A stretch of 64,000 nucleotides of DNA from Legionella spiritensis (GCF_900186965.1 NZ_LT906457.1:1266501-1330500), one strand, 5' to 3'. Counted from the first letter of the stretch, positions 11,024-20,886 are shown. The notes: generated from the sequence alone by a model not told the origin. Translations and numbers: made by a program.

Positions 11024-12349
11024 TTACAAGGTAAGGGATGTGGCGGTTTGTTCAAGCTCGCCATGAGAATCCGGATTGACCCTGGTTTCCTCCGGGATTA
11101 ACGGGGTTGGAAAAGCCTTGCGCAACACTTGTTCCAACTCATCAAAATAGGGTATTTTTTTCTTTTCATCCGTTGTGACCGGGTTGTAGGGAAACGTCTG
11201 TTTTTCCCCGTCCACTTCAATGGTAAAGGACGTTAAATCGAATTCCACTAATTTCACTGCAATTGCTGAAGTTGGAAGCATCAGATCTTTGGGATCCATT
11301 TTAATCATATCCGTCGGATGTAATTCTACAGGCAAGCCATTGACAATACGTTGGCCGGTAACAAGATTAAAACCGGTCAACTGGGCCGGAGCCTGTTCTC
11401 CTTGGGCCATTGTGACAATTAATGATCCGGCCTGGTACATCAGGGAGCAGATGGATTCCAGTGTCCAGCCAAGTCCGTAGCCCGCACCTTCACCAAGTTT
11501 GCGCATGAGATAGCCCATGACGTAGGCCATGGAAACGCCTCCAAACACATCAAGTAATTTGCTTGCAATGGTGGGGGCCACCAGCATGACACCCATTGGA
11601 GATGAGAAATAAATAAGCGTACTGCCGACGGCGGCGGAAAGTGCGACTTTGGCCGGGAGAAGCTCGCTTGATTTGGTGATCATGTCTCCTAATATGAATC
11701 CGGCTGAATACCCCGTAATTTCTCCGACAGCGCCAAAAGCCGGCTGCATCACGGATGCCACTGGATGCGAGTCCCGTTTTTTTTCATCAATTTTGCAACA
11801 TTCCCTGGTGATGAACGTTGAAAATTCATGCCATTCCTGTTCCGTCAATTTATCGGAAAGATATTTGTTGATTTCCTCCAGTTTATCGCTGCCGGAAATG
11901 AACCGCTGGGCGGAGAATAACGCACTTTTTCGGGTATCTTCATTAAGGACATTGTTCTTGCCCAGTGCCAGAGCCTGATTCAGCAGCGTTTCCAAAACAG
12001 AGGCTTCCTCGGAGCGCACCATGTAGTTCGCCGCGATACCGGATTTGATATAAAGCACGGCGGCTAATAGCACCCGCAGGGCGCCAACGTGTTTGTCTTT
12101 GGCTTCCGGTGTGGCAAACACCTTGTCTTTTGACAGGGAAGGACTGATGGCGGCGAGCATTTTTTTTAGAAAACTGATTTGCTTGTCACGTGAATTGATA
12201 TCTTTGGCACCAAAAAAACAACTGATCCGGTAAGGTTGAGCTTTTTCCCTGGACGCTTTTTCAAGATCGATCCCTGTTTTTTCTGCATAAAGATTATACA
12301 GTTCTTCTATCTCGTCCGGAAAGTTGTCGGGTAATATATAATAGATCAT
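11024..12349 (-). CDS. Uncharacterised protein with hydrophobic glycine-rich centre, candidate effector
   Basis: A 441-aa protein with no family I recognise. The N-terminal 200 residues are soluble and helical. Residues about 205-325 are hydrophobic and Gly-rich with several possible membrane segments (YSAGFILGDMI; PMGVMLVAPTIASKLL; VSMAYVMGYLMRKLGEGAGY). The C-terminal 100 residues are soluble and end in an acidic, Ser/Thr-rich tail (HGELEQTATSLTL). Soluble-hydrophobic-soluble layout and the acidic tail fit a membrane-targeted type IV effector, but this is inference. ATG 12349 is preferred over GTG 12358 because GAGG lies 8 bases before it. Confidence 0.6.
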   Translation of the reverse strand: MIYYILPDNFPDEIEELYNLYAEKTGIDLEKASREKAQPYRISCFFGAKDINSRDKQISFLKKMLAAISPSLSKDKVFATPEAKDKHVGALRVLLAAVLYIKSGIAANYMVRSEEASVLETLLNQALALGKNNVLNEDTRKSALFSAQRFISGSDKLEEINKYLSDKLTEQEWHEFSTFITRECCKIDEKKRDSHPVASVMQPAFGAVGEITGYSAGFILGDMITKSSELLPAKVALSAAVGSTLIYFSSPMGVMLVAPTIASKLLDVFGGVSMAYVMGYLMRKLGEGAGYGLGWTLESICSLMYQAGSLIVTMAQGEQAPAQLTGFNLVTGQRIVNGLPVELHPTDMIKMDPKDLMLPTSAIAVKLVEFDLTSFTIEVDGEKQTFPYNPVTTDEKKKIPYFDELEQVLRKAFPTPLIPEETRVNPDSHGELEQTATSLTL

Positions 12350-12543
12350 GGCGCACACCTCATATCCGTATAAATGATTATCCTGAACTTTTATATTACG
12401 GGTTCGATGGTTAAATGCAACGTTGATTGATTAATTTTTACTAAATTGTTGCATTTACGGCCTTTCGTGGTATTACCTGTTTAACCTCTTGAAAAACAAA
12501 TGATATAGTGAACACTAACTTATTTTTATCGGTTCGTGGATTC

Positions 12544-13398
12544 ATGTCTTCGATTAAGTATATTGTCCGGTTGCTGAGAGTTTCCCATTGGAGCAAGGCT
12601 GCTTTTGTACTTCTTGGTGTCATTTACGCAGGCGCTCCCGATTATCGATTTTGGGTGGCGGCCCTGATTGCCGCGCTGGCTTTTTGTCTGATATCCAGCG
12701 CGGTTTATATTTACAACGACATTCAGGATCTGGAAGAGGACAGGCGACACCCGCAAAAACGGTTGCGGCCATTGGCCAGCGGTAACGTGTCTTTGGATAT
12801 GGCTGTAGGCACTTTGATCGTGCTGCTGGCAGGTGGTCTGGTGACAGCCTGGTTCGTTTCACGCACGTTGGCTCTTATTCTCGCCGTCTATCTGCTGATC
12901 AATCTCGCCTATAATCATTTTTTGAAAAACTGGCCGATATGGGACGTCGTTTGCATAGCCAGCGGTTTTATGCTGCGCGTACTTGCCGGAACCATAGGTA
13001 TTGGCCTGCCTATCTCATGGTGGTTGACAATAACGGCCACACTGGTCAGCTTTTTTATTGCCTTATGTAAAAGACGGATGGAAAAACAGCTTGGTTTGAA
13101 ATATGAAACCAGGGTGGTTCTTAAAAAATATTCAACAAGCGTTTTGGATCTCTTGATTGCCTGTTCCGCATTTGCCTGTTTTGGCACGTATCTGCTTTAT
13201 ACTATTGTTGTTCGAGATGAATCGTTCTATTTTTTATTAACGTTGCCGTTTGCGGCGATCGGTTTATGGCGTTTTACAAGGCTGGCAATGCGGGATGGCG
13301 ATAATGATGACCCGGTATCGTTGTTTTTTCAGGATAATTTATCGCGGCTTAATTTAATATGCTTTTTATCCTTAACCGTTGTGGCTGTGCTTAAATGA
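12544..13398 (+). CDS. UbiA-superfamily prenyltransferase, likely polyprenyl-phosphate phosphoribosyltransferase
   Basis: A 284-aa membrane protein with about eight helices. Residues 58-80 carry NDxxDxxxD followed by RHPQKRLRPLASG. The HPxKxxRPxASG extension is typical of decaprenyl-phosphate phosphoribose (DPPR) synthases, which attach phosphoribose from PRPP to a polyprenyl phosphate, rather than of 4-hydroxybenzoate UbiA. The product would be a precursor of lipid-linked arabinofuranose or ribose donors. The start is set at ATG 12544, since the upstream GTG 12508 has no better ribosome site. The stop overlaps the next gene by 4 bases (ATGA), so the two are coupled. The substrate is inferred from the motif. 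Confidence 0.8.
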   Translation: MSSIKYIVRLLRVSHWSKAAFVLLGVIYAGAPDYRFWVAALIAALAFCLISSAVYIYNDIQDLEEDRRHPQKRLRPLASGNVSLDMAVGTLIVLLAGGLVTAWFVSRTLALILAVYLLINLAYNHFLKNWPIWDVVCIASGFMLRVLAGTIGIGLPISWWLTITATLVSFFIALCKRRMEKQLGLKYETRVVLKKYSTSVLDLLIACSAFACFGTYLLYTIVVRDESFYFLLTLPFAAIGLWRFTRLAMRDGDNDDPVSLFFQDNLSRLNLICFLSLTVVAVLK

Positions 13399-14906
13399 GG
13401 AAGCACTGGTTTTTTATCTCGTTACTGGCACTTGCTTTCGGGTATCTTCTGATTTTGCAGGTGGCGGCGATTTGGGATTTTACCATCGACGATATGTATA
13501 TTACCTTGCGTTATGCCAGAAACTGGGCACATGGTGACGGACTATTATGGAATATCGGTGAGGAACCCGTCGAAGGCTATTCCAATTTCAGTTTTCTGAT
13601 CATTGCGGCAGCCGCCATACGTATTGGCCTTGATCCGGTTATTGTACTTAAATCCATGGGTGTTGTCGGCCTGGTTTTTGCAACCGGTGCCCTGTATTTC
13701 CTGTCACGGCTATGGGTTTCCGTCTGGCTCGCCTTTATTCCCTGTTTGTGGCTGCTGTTGTACAACGGTGAAATTATCTGGTCGGTGAGCGGTTTGGAGA
13801 CCACCGTTTACCAGGCGTTTCTCGCTATGGGGCTCTTGTGCCTGTTAATGGGTGTCGGATATCGTTTTGTTCCGTCAGGCAGAAGGGCTTCTCAACGTCG
13901 TTATGCGATATCGGCGGGTTTCCTCTTTTTTCTCGCTGCCTTGACCAGACCGGAAGCGCCGGCTGTCGTTGCGGTTTTTTATGGTGTGGCGCTGTTTGAT
14001 TCGTCACCGGTGTCCAAGCGCTCAGCTTCGCTTGAGGTATGGGTAAGCGGTTTGGTGTTTGCAGTGTTGTTTCTGCCTTATTTTTTATGGCGTTGGCATT
14101 ACTATGGATATTTATTGCCAAACCCGGTTTATTGCAAGGGATTTGGCAGCGGGGATCGTTTTGTTCTGGACATAGAGTATTTACAACTGGCCTGGCCATT
14201 CCTGTTGCTGACCTTGCCCGCCATTTTGCGCAGTGCGGGCAGACGTCATTATTATTTCTGGTTGCCCAGTGTTGTTTACCTGCTATTACTGATTGGTGCG
14301 GATTCGGTAGTGGCTTTTGCCAATCGCCTGTTTTTACCGGCGTTTCTTTTATTGCTGCCCTTGTCAGTGGCCGGCCTTAACGGACTGGTGTGCAAATTTA
14401 TCGCTGAAAAAGGGCCTGTGTATACGTTTGCCATGGCTCTTGCCGTGTTCTGGGTGTCTTTTTTCTTCATTCCCAAAACCGGTTTGGCGGGATTTCGTTT
14501 TTTTACGGAAAATCCCAGGGCGGGGGAGACGCTCAGAACAGAGGTTGCCCGGTGGCTTCATGATAATATCCCTGCCAGTCATGACATTTTGCTGGCGGAT
14601 AGCGGCATGATTCCTTACCTTGGTTCACACCGTTATATTGATTCCTATTGTCTGAATAATAAAAAAATGGTTACCTTGCCCGAAGCAAACCGCTATTTGT
14701 TATTTTGCGAGCAGATACTTGCTGAAAAGCCGGACGTTATTATTTTAACGGCTCTGGTAGAAAATAAAAAAACAATTTATACGCCTACGGATCGTTGTTT
14801 GCATCATAAATTAATAAAAAATCAGGCATATAGACTGCAAGCGTCCTTTAAGACCGGGGACAGACGTTCATTCTATCAATATGAAATTTATACCCCATCG
14901 CGGTAA
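13395..14906 (+). CDS. Multi-pass membrane glycosyltransferase, AftB-like
   Basis: A 503-aa protein with about 10-12 membrane helices and a C-terminal periplasmic part. The first periplasmic loop has the GT-C acidic pair D32-D33 (TIDDMYITLRYARNWAHGDG) followed by LWNIGEEPVEGYSNF. This arrangement resembles mycobacterial AftB-type (GT89) arabinofuranosyltransferases, which use decaprenyl-phosphoryl arabinose. It overlaps the DPPR-synthase-like gene by 4 bases, which supports a lipid-linked pentose donor. The alternative is a general GT39/GT83-like transferase. The acceptor is unknown. Confidence 0.7.
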   Translation: MRKHWFFISLLALAFGYLLILQVAAIWDFTIDDMYITLRYARNWAHGDGLLWNIGEEPVEGYSNFSFLIIAAAAIRIGLDPVIVLKSMGVVGLVFATGALYFLSRLWVSVWLAFIPCLWLLLYNGEIIWSVSGLETTVYQAFLAMGLLCLLMGVGYRFVPSGRRASQRRYAISAGFLFFLAALTRPEAPAVVAVFYGVALFDSSPVSKRSASLEVWVSGLVFAVLFLPYFLWRWHYYGYLLPNPVYCKGFGSGDRFVLDIEYLQLAWPFLLLTLPAILRSAGRRHYYFWLPSVVYLLLLIGADSVVAFANRLFLPAFLLLLPLSVAGLNGLVCKFIAEKGPVYTFAMALAVFWVSFFFIPKTGLAGFRFFTENPRAGETLRTEVARWLHDNIPASHDILLADSGMIPYLGSHRYIDSYCLNNKKMVTLPEANRYLLFCEQILAEKPDVIILTALVENKKTIYTPTDRCLHHKLIKNQAYRLQASFKTGDRRSFYQYEIYTPSR

Positions 14907-15021
14907 AGCTGTAGTACTATTGTTTTTTTACCCCGGACTCTTTTGCAATGAACGCTTGACGGAGAGCGGGTGAACAGAGTATCGGTTCATAAAAGCGATT
15001 TCGCTTGCAAGGATTTTGTTG

Positions 15022-16893
15022 ATGATGCCAAGACTGGGCAGTTTTTTTTTAAAACTATATAAAAAATTACCATCTCTGCTGTTTGACGCGGCCGCGATCC
15101 CTGTAGCCTGGTATTTTGCATACTGGTTGCGTTATAACATGCAACCTTTCCCGGCCAATTTAATGTCCAATTACTCGCTGGCCTCCCTGTTTATTTTGAT
15201 TTTCGTCCAGCTGGGCAGTTTTTATTATTTCAAGGTGTATCGTGGTTTATGGCGGTTTACCTCCATTAATGATGTGATGAGGATCATCAAGGCGACGGCG
15301 GCGGCAACGCTGCTGGTAATACCCCCGCTTTATCTGACTTCCCTGATTCAACATATTCCGCGATCGGTGCTGCCTTTGTACGCGTTGAATCTGGTCACGT
15401 TGTTGTGCAGCGGCCGGATGTTCATGCGTCTTTACCGTGATCGTAACGGGCGAGAGGAGTGGACAACCGGAGAGTCCAGGCGGGTGTTGGTCATTGGAGC
15501 GGGACACGCCGGGGAAAGTCTGGTCCGTGATCTTAAACGGACACATAATTATTTTCCGGTTGGACTGGTTGACGACAATCCTCGTAAACGCGGCATGGAA
15601 ATACACGGCGTTCGAGTGTTGGGAGCCACCAGGGATCTGAGTCATCTGGTCGTTACGCACCAGATTGATTTAATATTCATTGCTATCCCTTCCGCGCGTT
15701 CGGCGACCATGCGCCGTATTGTCCATTATTGCACCAATTCAAAAATTCCTTTCCGCACTCTGCCCAGCCTTTCTTCCCTGATTGCCGGCCGGGTTGAAGT
15801 GAACGCTCTGCGCGAGGTGAGCATTGAAGATTTACTCGGGCGTGATCAGGTGCAGCTGGAATGGGACAGGATAGCTCGTTCCATAGAGGGAAAACGCGTT
15901 ATTGTGACCGGAGGCGGGGGTTCGATTGGCAAGGAACTTTGTCGTCAAATCATCGCGTTGCAGCCGGAGCAATTATTAATCATCGATAATTCGGAATACA
16001 ATTTGTATAAAATTGAATACGAGTTAACGGCCGGTTTTCCTGCGATCCCGCAGCAGTATCGCCTGATTTCAGTCACCGATGACGTGGCCATTGATTTTAT
16101 CTTCCACCAATTCAAGCCGGAACTGGTTTTTCATGCCGCAGCCTACAAACACGTGCCGATGCTGGAAGATCAGATCCGGGTCGCGGTACTTAATAACATT
16201 ATCGGAACGCAGGTGGTGGCTCAGGCCAGCGCGGAAGCGGGTGCGGAAAAATTTGTTCTGATTTCATCCGACAAGGCCGTGAATCCGACCAACGTGATGG
16301 GAACGACCAAGCGTGTTGCTGAAATTTACTGCCAGAACCTCAATGATCGGGTGAGCACCCAGTTTATCACCGTTCGCTTTGGCAATGTGCTTGGATCAGC
16401 CGGCAGTGTGGTGCCGTTGTTTCAAAAGCAAATGCGGATGGGCGGGCCGTTGACGGTGACGCATCCGGATATCCAGCGTTATTTCATGACCATTCCGGAA
16501 GCGTGCCAATTAATCCTTCAGGCTATGGTTAATGGCTATGGCGGCGAAATATTTGTGCTGGATATGGGAGAACCTATCAAAATCAGTTATCTCGCCGAAC
16601 AGATGATTCGACTGGCCGGCAAGGAACCCGGAAAAGATATTGAAATCAAGTACACGGGGTTGCGGCCGGGTGAAAAATTGTTTGAAGAGCTGTTTCATGT
16701 TTCCGAGCAATTGACTCATACGGAGCATGAAAAATTATTCAAGGCCAGGGTGCGTCGTCTTGAATGGCGTGAATTGCTGCAAACGTTTCGTTTGTTAAAC
16801 GAGGCGTGCCACACGCATAACAACGATGAACTTTATGTGTTGTTAAAGAGCCTTGTACCGGAATTCAATACCCGTCTTGAAGTAATAAATTAA
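15022..16893 (+). CDS. CapD/WbpM-family nucleotide-sugar 4,6-dehydratase or epimerase
   Basis: A 623-aa protein. Four N-terminal membrane helices (about 1-125) are followed by a first Rossmann domain (VLVIGAGHAGESLV) and a C-terminal SDR dehydratase domain (VIVTGGGGSIGKELCRQI). The active-site segment is ISSDKAVNPTNVMGTTKR, the Ser-Met-Lys arrangement of WbpM/FlaA1-type UDP-GlcNAc dehydratases. It starts synthesis of rare N-acetylated sugars for surface glycans. ATG 15022 is chosen because AAGGA lies 8 bases before it; TTG codons just upstream are in frame. The next gene starts 14 bases after the stop. Confidence 0.9.
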   Translation: MMPRLGSFFLKLYKKLPSLLFDAAAIPVAWYFAYWLRYNMQPFPANLMSNYSLASLFILIFVQLGSFYYFKVYRGLWRFTSINDVMRIIKATAAATLLVIPPLYLTSLIQHIPRSVLPLYALNLVTLLCSGRMFMRLYRDRNGREEWTTGESRRVLVIGAGHAGESLVRDLKRTHNYFPVGLVDDNPRKRGMEIHGVRVLGATRDLSHLVVTHQIDLIFIAIPSARSATMRRIVHYCTNSKIPFRTLPSLSSLIAGRVEVNALREVSIEDLLGRDQVQLEWDRIARSIEGKRVIVTGGGGSIGKELCRQIIALQPEQLLIIDNSEYNLYKIEYELTAGFPAIPQQYRLISVTDDVAIDFIFHQFKPELVFHAAAYKHVPMLEDQIRVAVLNNIIGTQVVAQASAEAGAEKFVLISSDKAVNPTNVMGTTKRVAEIYCQNLNDRVSTQFITVRFGNVLGSAGSVVPLFQKQMRMGGPLTVTHPDIQRYFMTIPEACQLILQAMVNGYGGEIFVLDMGEPIKISYLAEQMIRLAGKEPGKDIEIKYTGLRPGEKLFEELFHVSEQLTHTEHEKLFKARVRRLEWRELLQTFRLLNEACHTHNNDELYVLLKSLVPEFNTRLEVIN

Positions 16894-16907
16894 CCAAGTC
16901 TGAATTA

Positions 16908-18740
16908 ATGAATAAAGAAGCATACCTGGAAACATCACGCTATCCGTTGTTACGGTTGTTAAGCTATATGAAAGGAGACCGGCGTCAATATATGGCGGCT
17001 ATCCTTTTTTCCGTTTTAAACAAGTTATTTGATATTTTCCCGGAAGTATTGATTGGAGCGGCCGTGGACGTTGTGGTAAACCGCAAGGCGTCCTGGATGG
17101 CCAAGCTGTTTGCAAATCCCAATATGATGTTTCAGCTGGCCATGTTAGGCATTATGACTTTTATCGCCTGGTGTCTGGAGTCGGTATTTCAGTATTTATA
17201 CAGCGTGCAGTGGCGAAATCTTGCGCAGTCTGTGGAACATCGTTTGCGTATGGAAACTTACCGGCATATTCAGTCCGCGCGTATGGAAGATATTGATAAT
17301 ACGGCCGTCGGCCAGTTAATTTCCATCATTAATGATGATATCAATCAACTGGAACGGTTTTTAGAGGATGGTATTAATCAAATCATTCAGATTTTTTCCT
17401 CTACCGTGCTCATTGGCATTATTTTCTTTATTTGTTCGCCGCTCATCACGGTATTTGCCATTTTACCGGTACCGTTTATTTTGCTGGGCGCTTTTTATTT
17501 TCAACACAAGCTGGAACCGAAATTTTTAAATGTGCGCAAGAAGGCGGCCGATATTTCATCGGCTTTGTCGACCAATTTAACCGGTTTAATGACCATTAAA
17601 AGTTATACGGCCGAGGCGTTTGAGGCGAAACGTATTGAAAAAATCAGTCTTGATTATCAAAACGCCAACCGGGAAACCATCGTCATCAGTTCCATGGTAA
17701 CCCCGGTGATTCGGATTATGATTTTAACCGGATTTTTGTTTACCTTGCTCATTGGCGGTTATAAAACCATTCAGGGCACCATGAATGTCGGGGTTTTTAG
17801 TTTGCTGATTTTTCTTTCACAGCGACTGTTATGGCCGTTCAGTACGCTGGCTGATGTAACCGTTAATTTTCAACGCGCCATGGCGTCTACGACCAGGGCT
17901 TTGAATTTGCTGATCTGGAAAAATGAAAGCGGACAATCGCAACTTACAACGGTTGTTGAGCCTCATACGGAACAATCCGACGGCCTGGTCATGGTGGATT
18001 TGGGTTTTACCTACCCCGGAGCGTCACAACCGGTATTTACGGCATTTAATCTCGATATCAAACCATGTCAGACGGTTGCGTTTGTCGGCGAGTCCGGATC
18101 AGGCAAGAGTACTTTGATTAAATTATTATGCCGGTTTTATCAGCACTCGCAAGGGGATATTTTATGGAATGGTGACCGTATCAATGATTTTAATCTTGAG
18201 GAATGGCGTCATCATATTGCCCTGGTCAGCCAGGATATTTTTCTCTTTGAAGGTACTATCGCCGATAACATCGCCTACGCGAAGCAGAACGCGTCACCGG
18301 ATGAAATTCGCCACGCTGCCATGATTGCGGGGGCCGATAAGTTTATTTCCCAGCTTCCTGAGGGGTATGACTCTTCTGTCGGCCAGCGCGGCAATTATTT
18401 GTCGGGAGGACAAAAGCAGCGGATAGCCATTGCCCGTGCTGTTTTGAAAGACGCGCCGATTTTAATTCTGGACGAGGCTACCTCCGCCGTTGATAACGAT
18501 ACGGAGCTGGCCATACAACAGGCGTTAGCCACCATTTCACATAATAAAACGACGATCATCATCGCGCATCGCCTGTCCACCGTGACCAACGCAGACAGGA
18601 TTTATGTACTGGATAAGGGTGCTATTATCGAGCAGGGTACCCATGATGAGCTGCTGTCCGAAAAGACGTATTACCGGCATTTATGGTATATCCAGACTGG
18701 CGAGTATCGCTGCCAGAAAGAGTTGACCACCTTGATCTGA
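16908..18740 (+). CDS. ABC exporter, fused membrane and ATPase domains
   Basis: A 610-aa type-1 half-exporter. Six membrane helices cover residues about 25-335. The ATPase domain has Walker A GESGSGKST (about 394-402), signature LSGGQKQR, Walker B PILILDEATSAVD (about 517-529) and the H-loop AHRLS. It resembles MsbA-like and other lipid or drug exporters. Its place 14 bases after the CapD-like gene suggests export of a lipid-linked sugar or glycolipid, but the sequence does not fix the substrate. Confidence 0.88.
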   Translation: MNKEAYLETSRYPLLRLLSYMKGDRRQYMAAILFSVLNKLFDIFPEVLIGAAVDVVVNRKASWMAKLFANPNMMFQLAMLGIMTFIAWCLESVFQYLYSVQWRNLAQSVEHRLRMETYRHIQSARMEDIDNTAVGQLISIINDDINQLERFLEDGINQIIQIFSSTVLIGIIFFICSPLITVFAILPVPFILLGAFYFQHKLEPKFLNVRKKAADISSALSTNLTGLMTIKSYTAEAFEAKRIEKISLDYQNANRETIVISSMVTPVIRIMILTGFLFTLLIGGYKTIQGTMNVGVFSLLIFLSQRLLWPFSTLADVTVNFQRAMASTTRALNLLIWKNESGQSQLTTVVEPHTEQSDGLVMVDLGFTYPGASQPVFTAFNLDIKPCQTVAFVGESGSGKSTLIKLLCRFYQHSQGDILWNGDRINDFNLEEWRHHIALVSQDIFLFEGTIADNIAYAKQNASPDEIRHAAMIAGADKFISQLPEGYDSSVGQRGNYLSGGQKQRIAIARAVLKDAPILILDEATSAVDNDTELAIQQALATISHNKTTIIIAHRLSTVTNADRIYVLDKGAIIEQGTHDELLSEKTYYRHLWYIQTGEYRCQKELTTLI

Positions 18741-18798
18741 TCTGTTTTTATGGATTTGGAGTCGTACAATACAAAATTACCCGGGAGACGTGTTTATT

Positions 18799-19398
18799 AT
18801 GAAAATCATTGTGATAGGAGCTACAGGCGTGATTGGCCAGGCCGTGGTAAAGGAGTTGGGTGCCCGGCATGATCTTGTTCAAGCCAGTCGTAGTGGCGGG
18901 GATATTGAGGTGGATATCACCGACAGGAAATCTATTGAGGCGATGTTTAAAAAAACGAGCCGGATTGATGCGGTCGTGTTGGCAACCGGTAAGGTGCATT
19001 TTGACGATTTGACTGCCATGAGTGAAGAGACTTATCAAACAGGGTTGCAAAACAAGCTCATGGGACAGGTTAATGTGGTATTAATCGGCCAGCAATATCT
19101 GAATGAGGGTGGTTCGTTTACCTTGACTAGCGGTATCCTGTCCCGTGATCCGATTCGTTACGGCAGTTCCGCCTCCATGGTCAATGGGGCGATAGACTCG
19201 TTTGTGGTAGCGGCTGCGATCGAAATGCCCAATAAATTGCGTATTAATTGTGTGAGCCCAACGGTAGTGACTGAGGCGATGGATAATTACGCGCCTTATT
19301 TCAGAGGGTTTGAGCCGGTCAGCGCTGCCAGAGTGGCGCTTGCTTACAGCAAGAGTGTGGAAGGGCTGCAGACCGGGCAAGTGTATCAGGTCGGATAG
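18799..19398 (+). CDS. Short-chain dehydrogenase/reductase-like protein
   Basis: A 199-aa Rossmann protein (IIVIGATGVIGQAVV, then VDITDRKSIEAMF). It belongs to a short SDR group with the active-site segment TSGILSRDPIRYGSSASMVN; the usual YxxxK is not present in that spacing, so activity as a standard SDR is uncertain. The later INCVSPTVVTEAM segment is well conserved. ATG 18799 is preferred to GTG 18790, which would leave only 3 bases to the GGGAG ribosome site. It converges with the permease gene downstream. Confidence 0.75.
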   Translation: MKIIVIGATGVIGQAVVKELGARHDLVQASRSGGDIEVDITDRKSIEAMFKKTSRIDAVVLATGKVHFDDLTAMSEETYQTGLQNKLMGQVNVVLIGQQYLNEGGSFTLTSGILSRDPIRYGSSASMVNGAIDSFVVAAAIEMPNKLRINCVSPTVVTEAMDNYAPYFRGFEPVSAARVALAYSKSVEGLQTGQVYQVG

Positions 19399-19413
19399 GC
19401 GTTGTTACCCGGA

Positions 19414-20886
19414 TCAGACGTTGCCGCGATCCGGGAAGATGTCTTTGAACTGGACGTGTTTATTCAACTCCAGAGCCATAAGCCGTTTTTTATGAAATCC
19501 ACCCAGTTTATAAATGATGATGGGCACTATAAAGCTGGCTAATCCCATGGCAAAGGCGATTTTATAAGAGGGATCCCGGTTTAGAAGGAGAAACGCCAGG
19601 CAGATAACCATTAAAACAATGGCGACAATGCCGGTATAGGGAGAACCCGGCGTTTTGTAACGCAGGTCATCCGTTGTATAACCGGCCTTGTATAATCGTT
19701 TGCGAAAATTGATCTGTGCCCAGCATAAGGAGATCCATGCGGTTGCGCCGGTAAATCCGGAAACAAGCAATAACGCGATATATAACATGGATTGACCAAA
19801 GAAATAACCTGCGGCCAGCAATAGCCAGATAGCAATCAAGGTGACAATACCCGCGTTTTGCGGTACGGCGTTGCGGTTTAATTTGCCCAGGCGGTGTGGA
19901 GCCATGCCGTTTCGTGCCAGCGCATTTAAGGAACGAACGATGCCGTAGACGCCGGAATTGGAACAGGAAAGGGTCGCTGTAAGCGTCACCAGGCTGGTAA
20001 CCGTCCCCGCCCAGTTTAAACCATAAAAATTAAGCGCGTCGGCGAATACGGAGTTCGCTAATCCCGCTTTTTGCCAGGGGAAAATCAAAACCAGGCAAAA
20101 AATAGGGATAATATAAATAAACAGGATGCGGAAGGTGACGTTGCGGATGGCTCGAGGGATCATGCGGGCCGGGTCAATGGATTCCCCGGCGGCCAGGCCG
20201 ATGATTTCCGATCCCTGGTAATTCACCAGCAGAAGAACCATGGCGGTTAACAAGACCAGGTAGCCGTTGGGGAACAAGCCGCCCTGATCGAAAATAAATT
20301 TACCGCCAACAATACCGGGAGGTTGCGGGCCATGAACGAGTCCAAAAAAAATGATCAGGGACAATGCGACGAATCCCATGAGGGCGGCTATTTTAATGAT
20401 GGCCAGCCAGAATTCGATTTCACCGAAAGTACCTACCTTGGCAATATTGATATAGGTAATTAAAAGACCAAAACATACCGCCCAGACATATCCGTTGATG
20501 CCGGTAAAATGCTGCATAATAATGCCGCCGGCGATGCACTCGGCCGGTATATAGGCGACCCAGCTGATCCAGTAAGACCATCCTACACCGCAGGCAATGG
20601 AGGGAGAAATAAATTCGGAGGTGTAGGTTATAAACGAGCCTGAAATGGGAATGGCGACCGCCAGTTCGCCCATGCAGAGCATGGTTAGGTAAATAATCAG
20701 CCCACCCAGAATATAAGCCAGAAATACGGCAGGCCCAACCTGGCTGACTATTTCACCGGTTCCGAGAAAATAGCCTGATCCAATGATACCGCCGAGTGCT
20801 ATCAACTGCACATGCCGATCCTTTAGTCCGCGCCGGTAGCCGCCATCGTTAATGGGCGCATGATTGGGTTTGATATGGGTGGTCAC
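19414..20886 (-). CDS. Amino acid permease, APC superfamily
   Basis: A 490-aa protein with 12 predicted membrane helices. The N-terminus has the AAT-family pattern LKDRHVQLIALGGIIGSGYF followed by GTGEIVSQVGPA. Later segments include MCMGELAVAIPISGSF and the VNYQGSEIIGLAAGES helix. The group includes LysP, AroP and CycA-type proton symporters; I cannot name the substrate. The start is a GTG at 20886, the only plausible codon before the conserved region. The gene is convergent with the SDR. Confidence 0.9.
   Translation of the reverse strand: MTTHIKPNHAPINDGGYRRGLKDRHVQLIALGGIIGSGYFLGTGEIVSQVGPAVFLAYILGGLIIYLTMLCMGELAVAIPISGSFITYTSEFISPSIACGVGWSYWISWVAYIPAECIAGGIIMQHFTGINGYVWAVCFGLLITYINIAKVGTFGEIEFWLAIIKIAALMGFVALSLIIFFGLVHGPQPPGIVGGKFIFDQGGLFPNGYLVLLTAMVLLLVNYQGSEIIGLAAGESIDPARMIPRAIRNVTFRILFIYIIPIFCLVLIFPWQKAGLANSVFADALNFYGLNWAGTVTSLVTLTATLSCSNSGVYGIVRSLNALARNGMAPHRLGKLNRNAVPQNAGIVTLIAIWLLLAAGYFFGQSMLYIALLLVSGFTGATAWISLCWAQINFRKRLYKAGYTTDDLRYKTPGSPYTGIVAIVLMVICLAFLLLNRDPSYKIAFAMGLASFIVPIIIYKLGGFHKKRLMALELNKHVQFKDIFPDRGNV

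Noticed and set aside
18799..19398. Short SDR as DprE2
   Set aside because: It is only 199 aa and belongs to a different SDR group without the usual YxxxK spacing.
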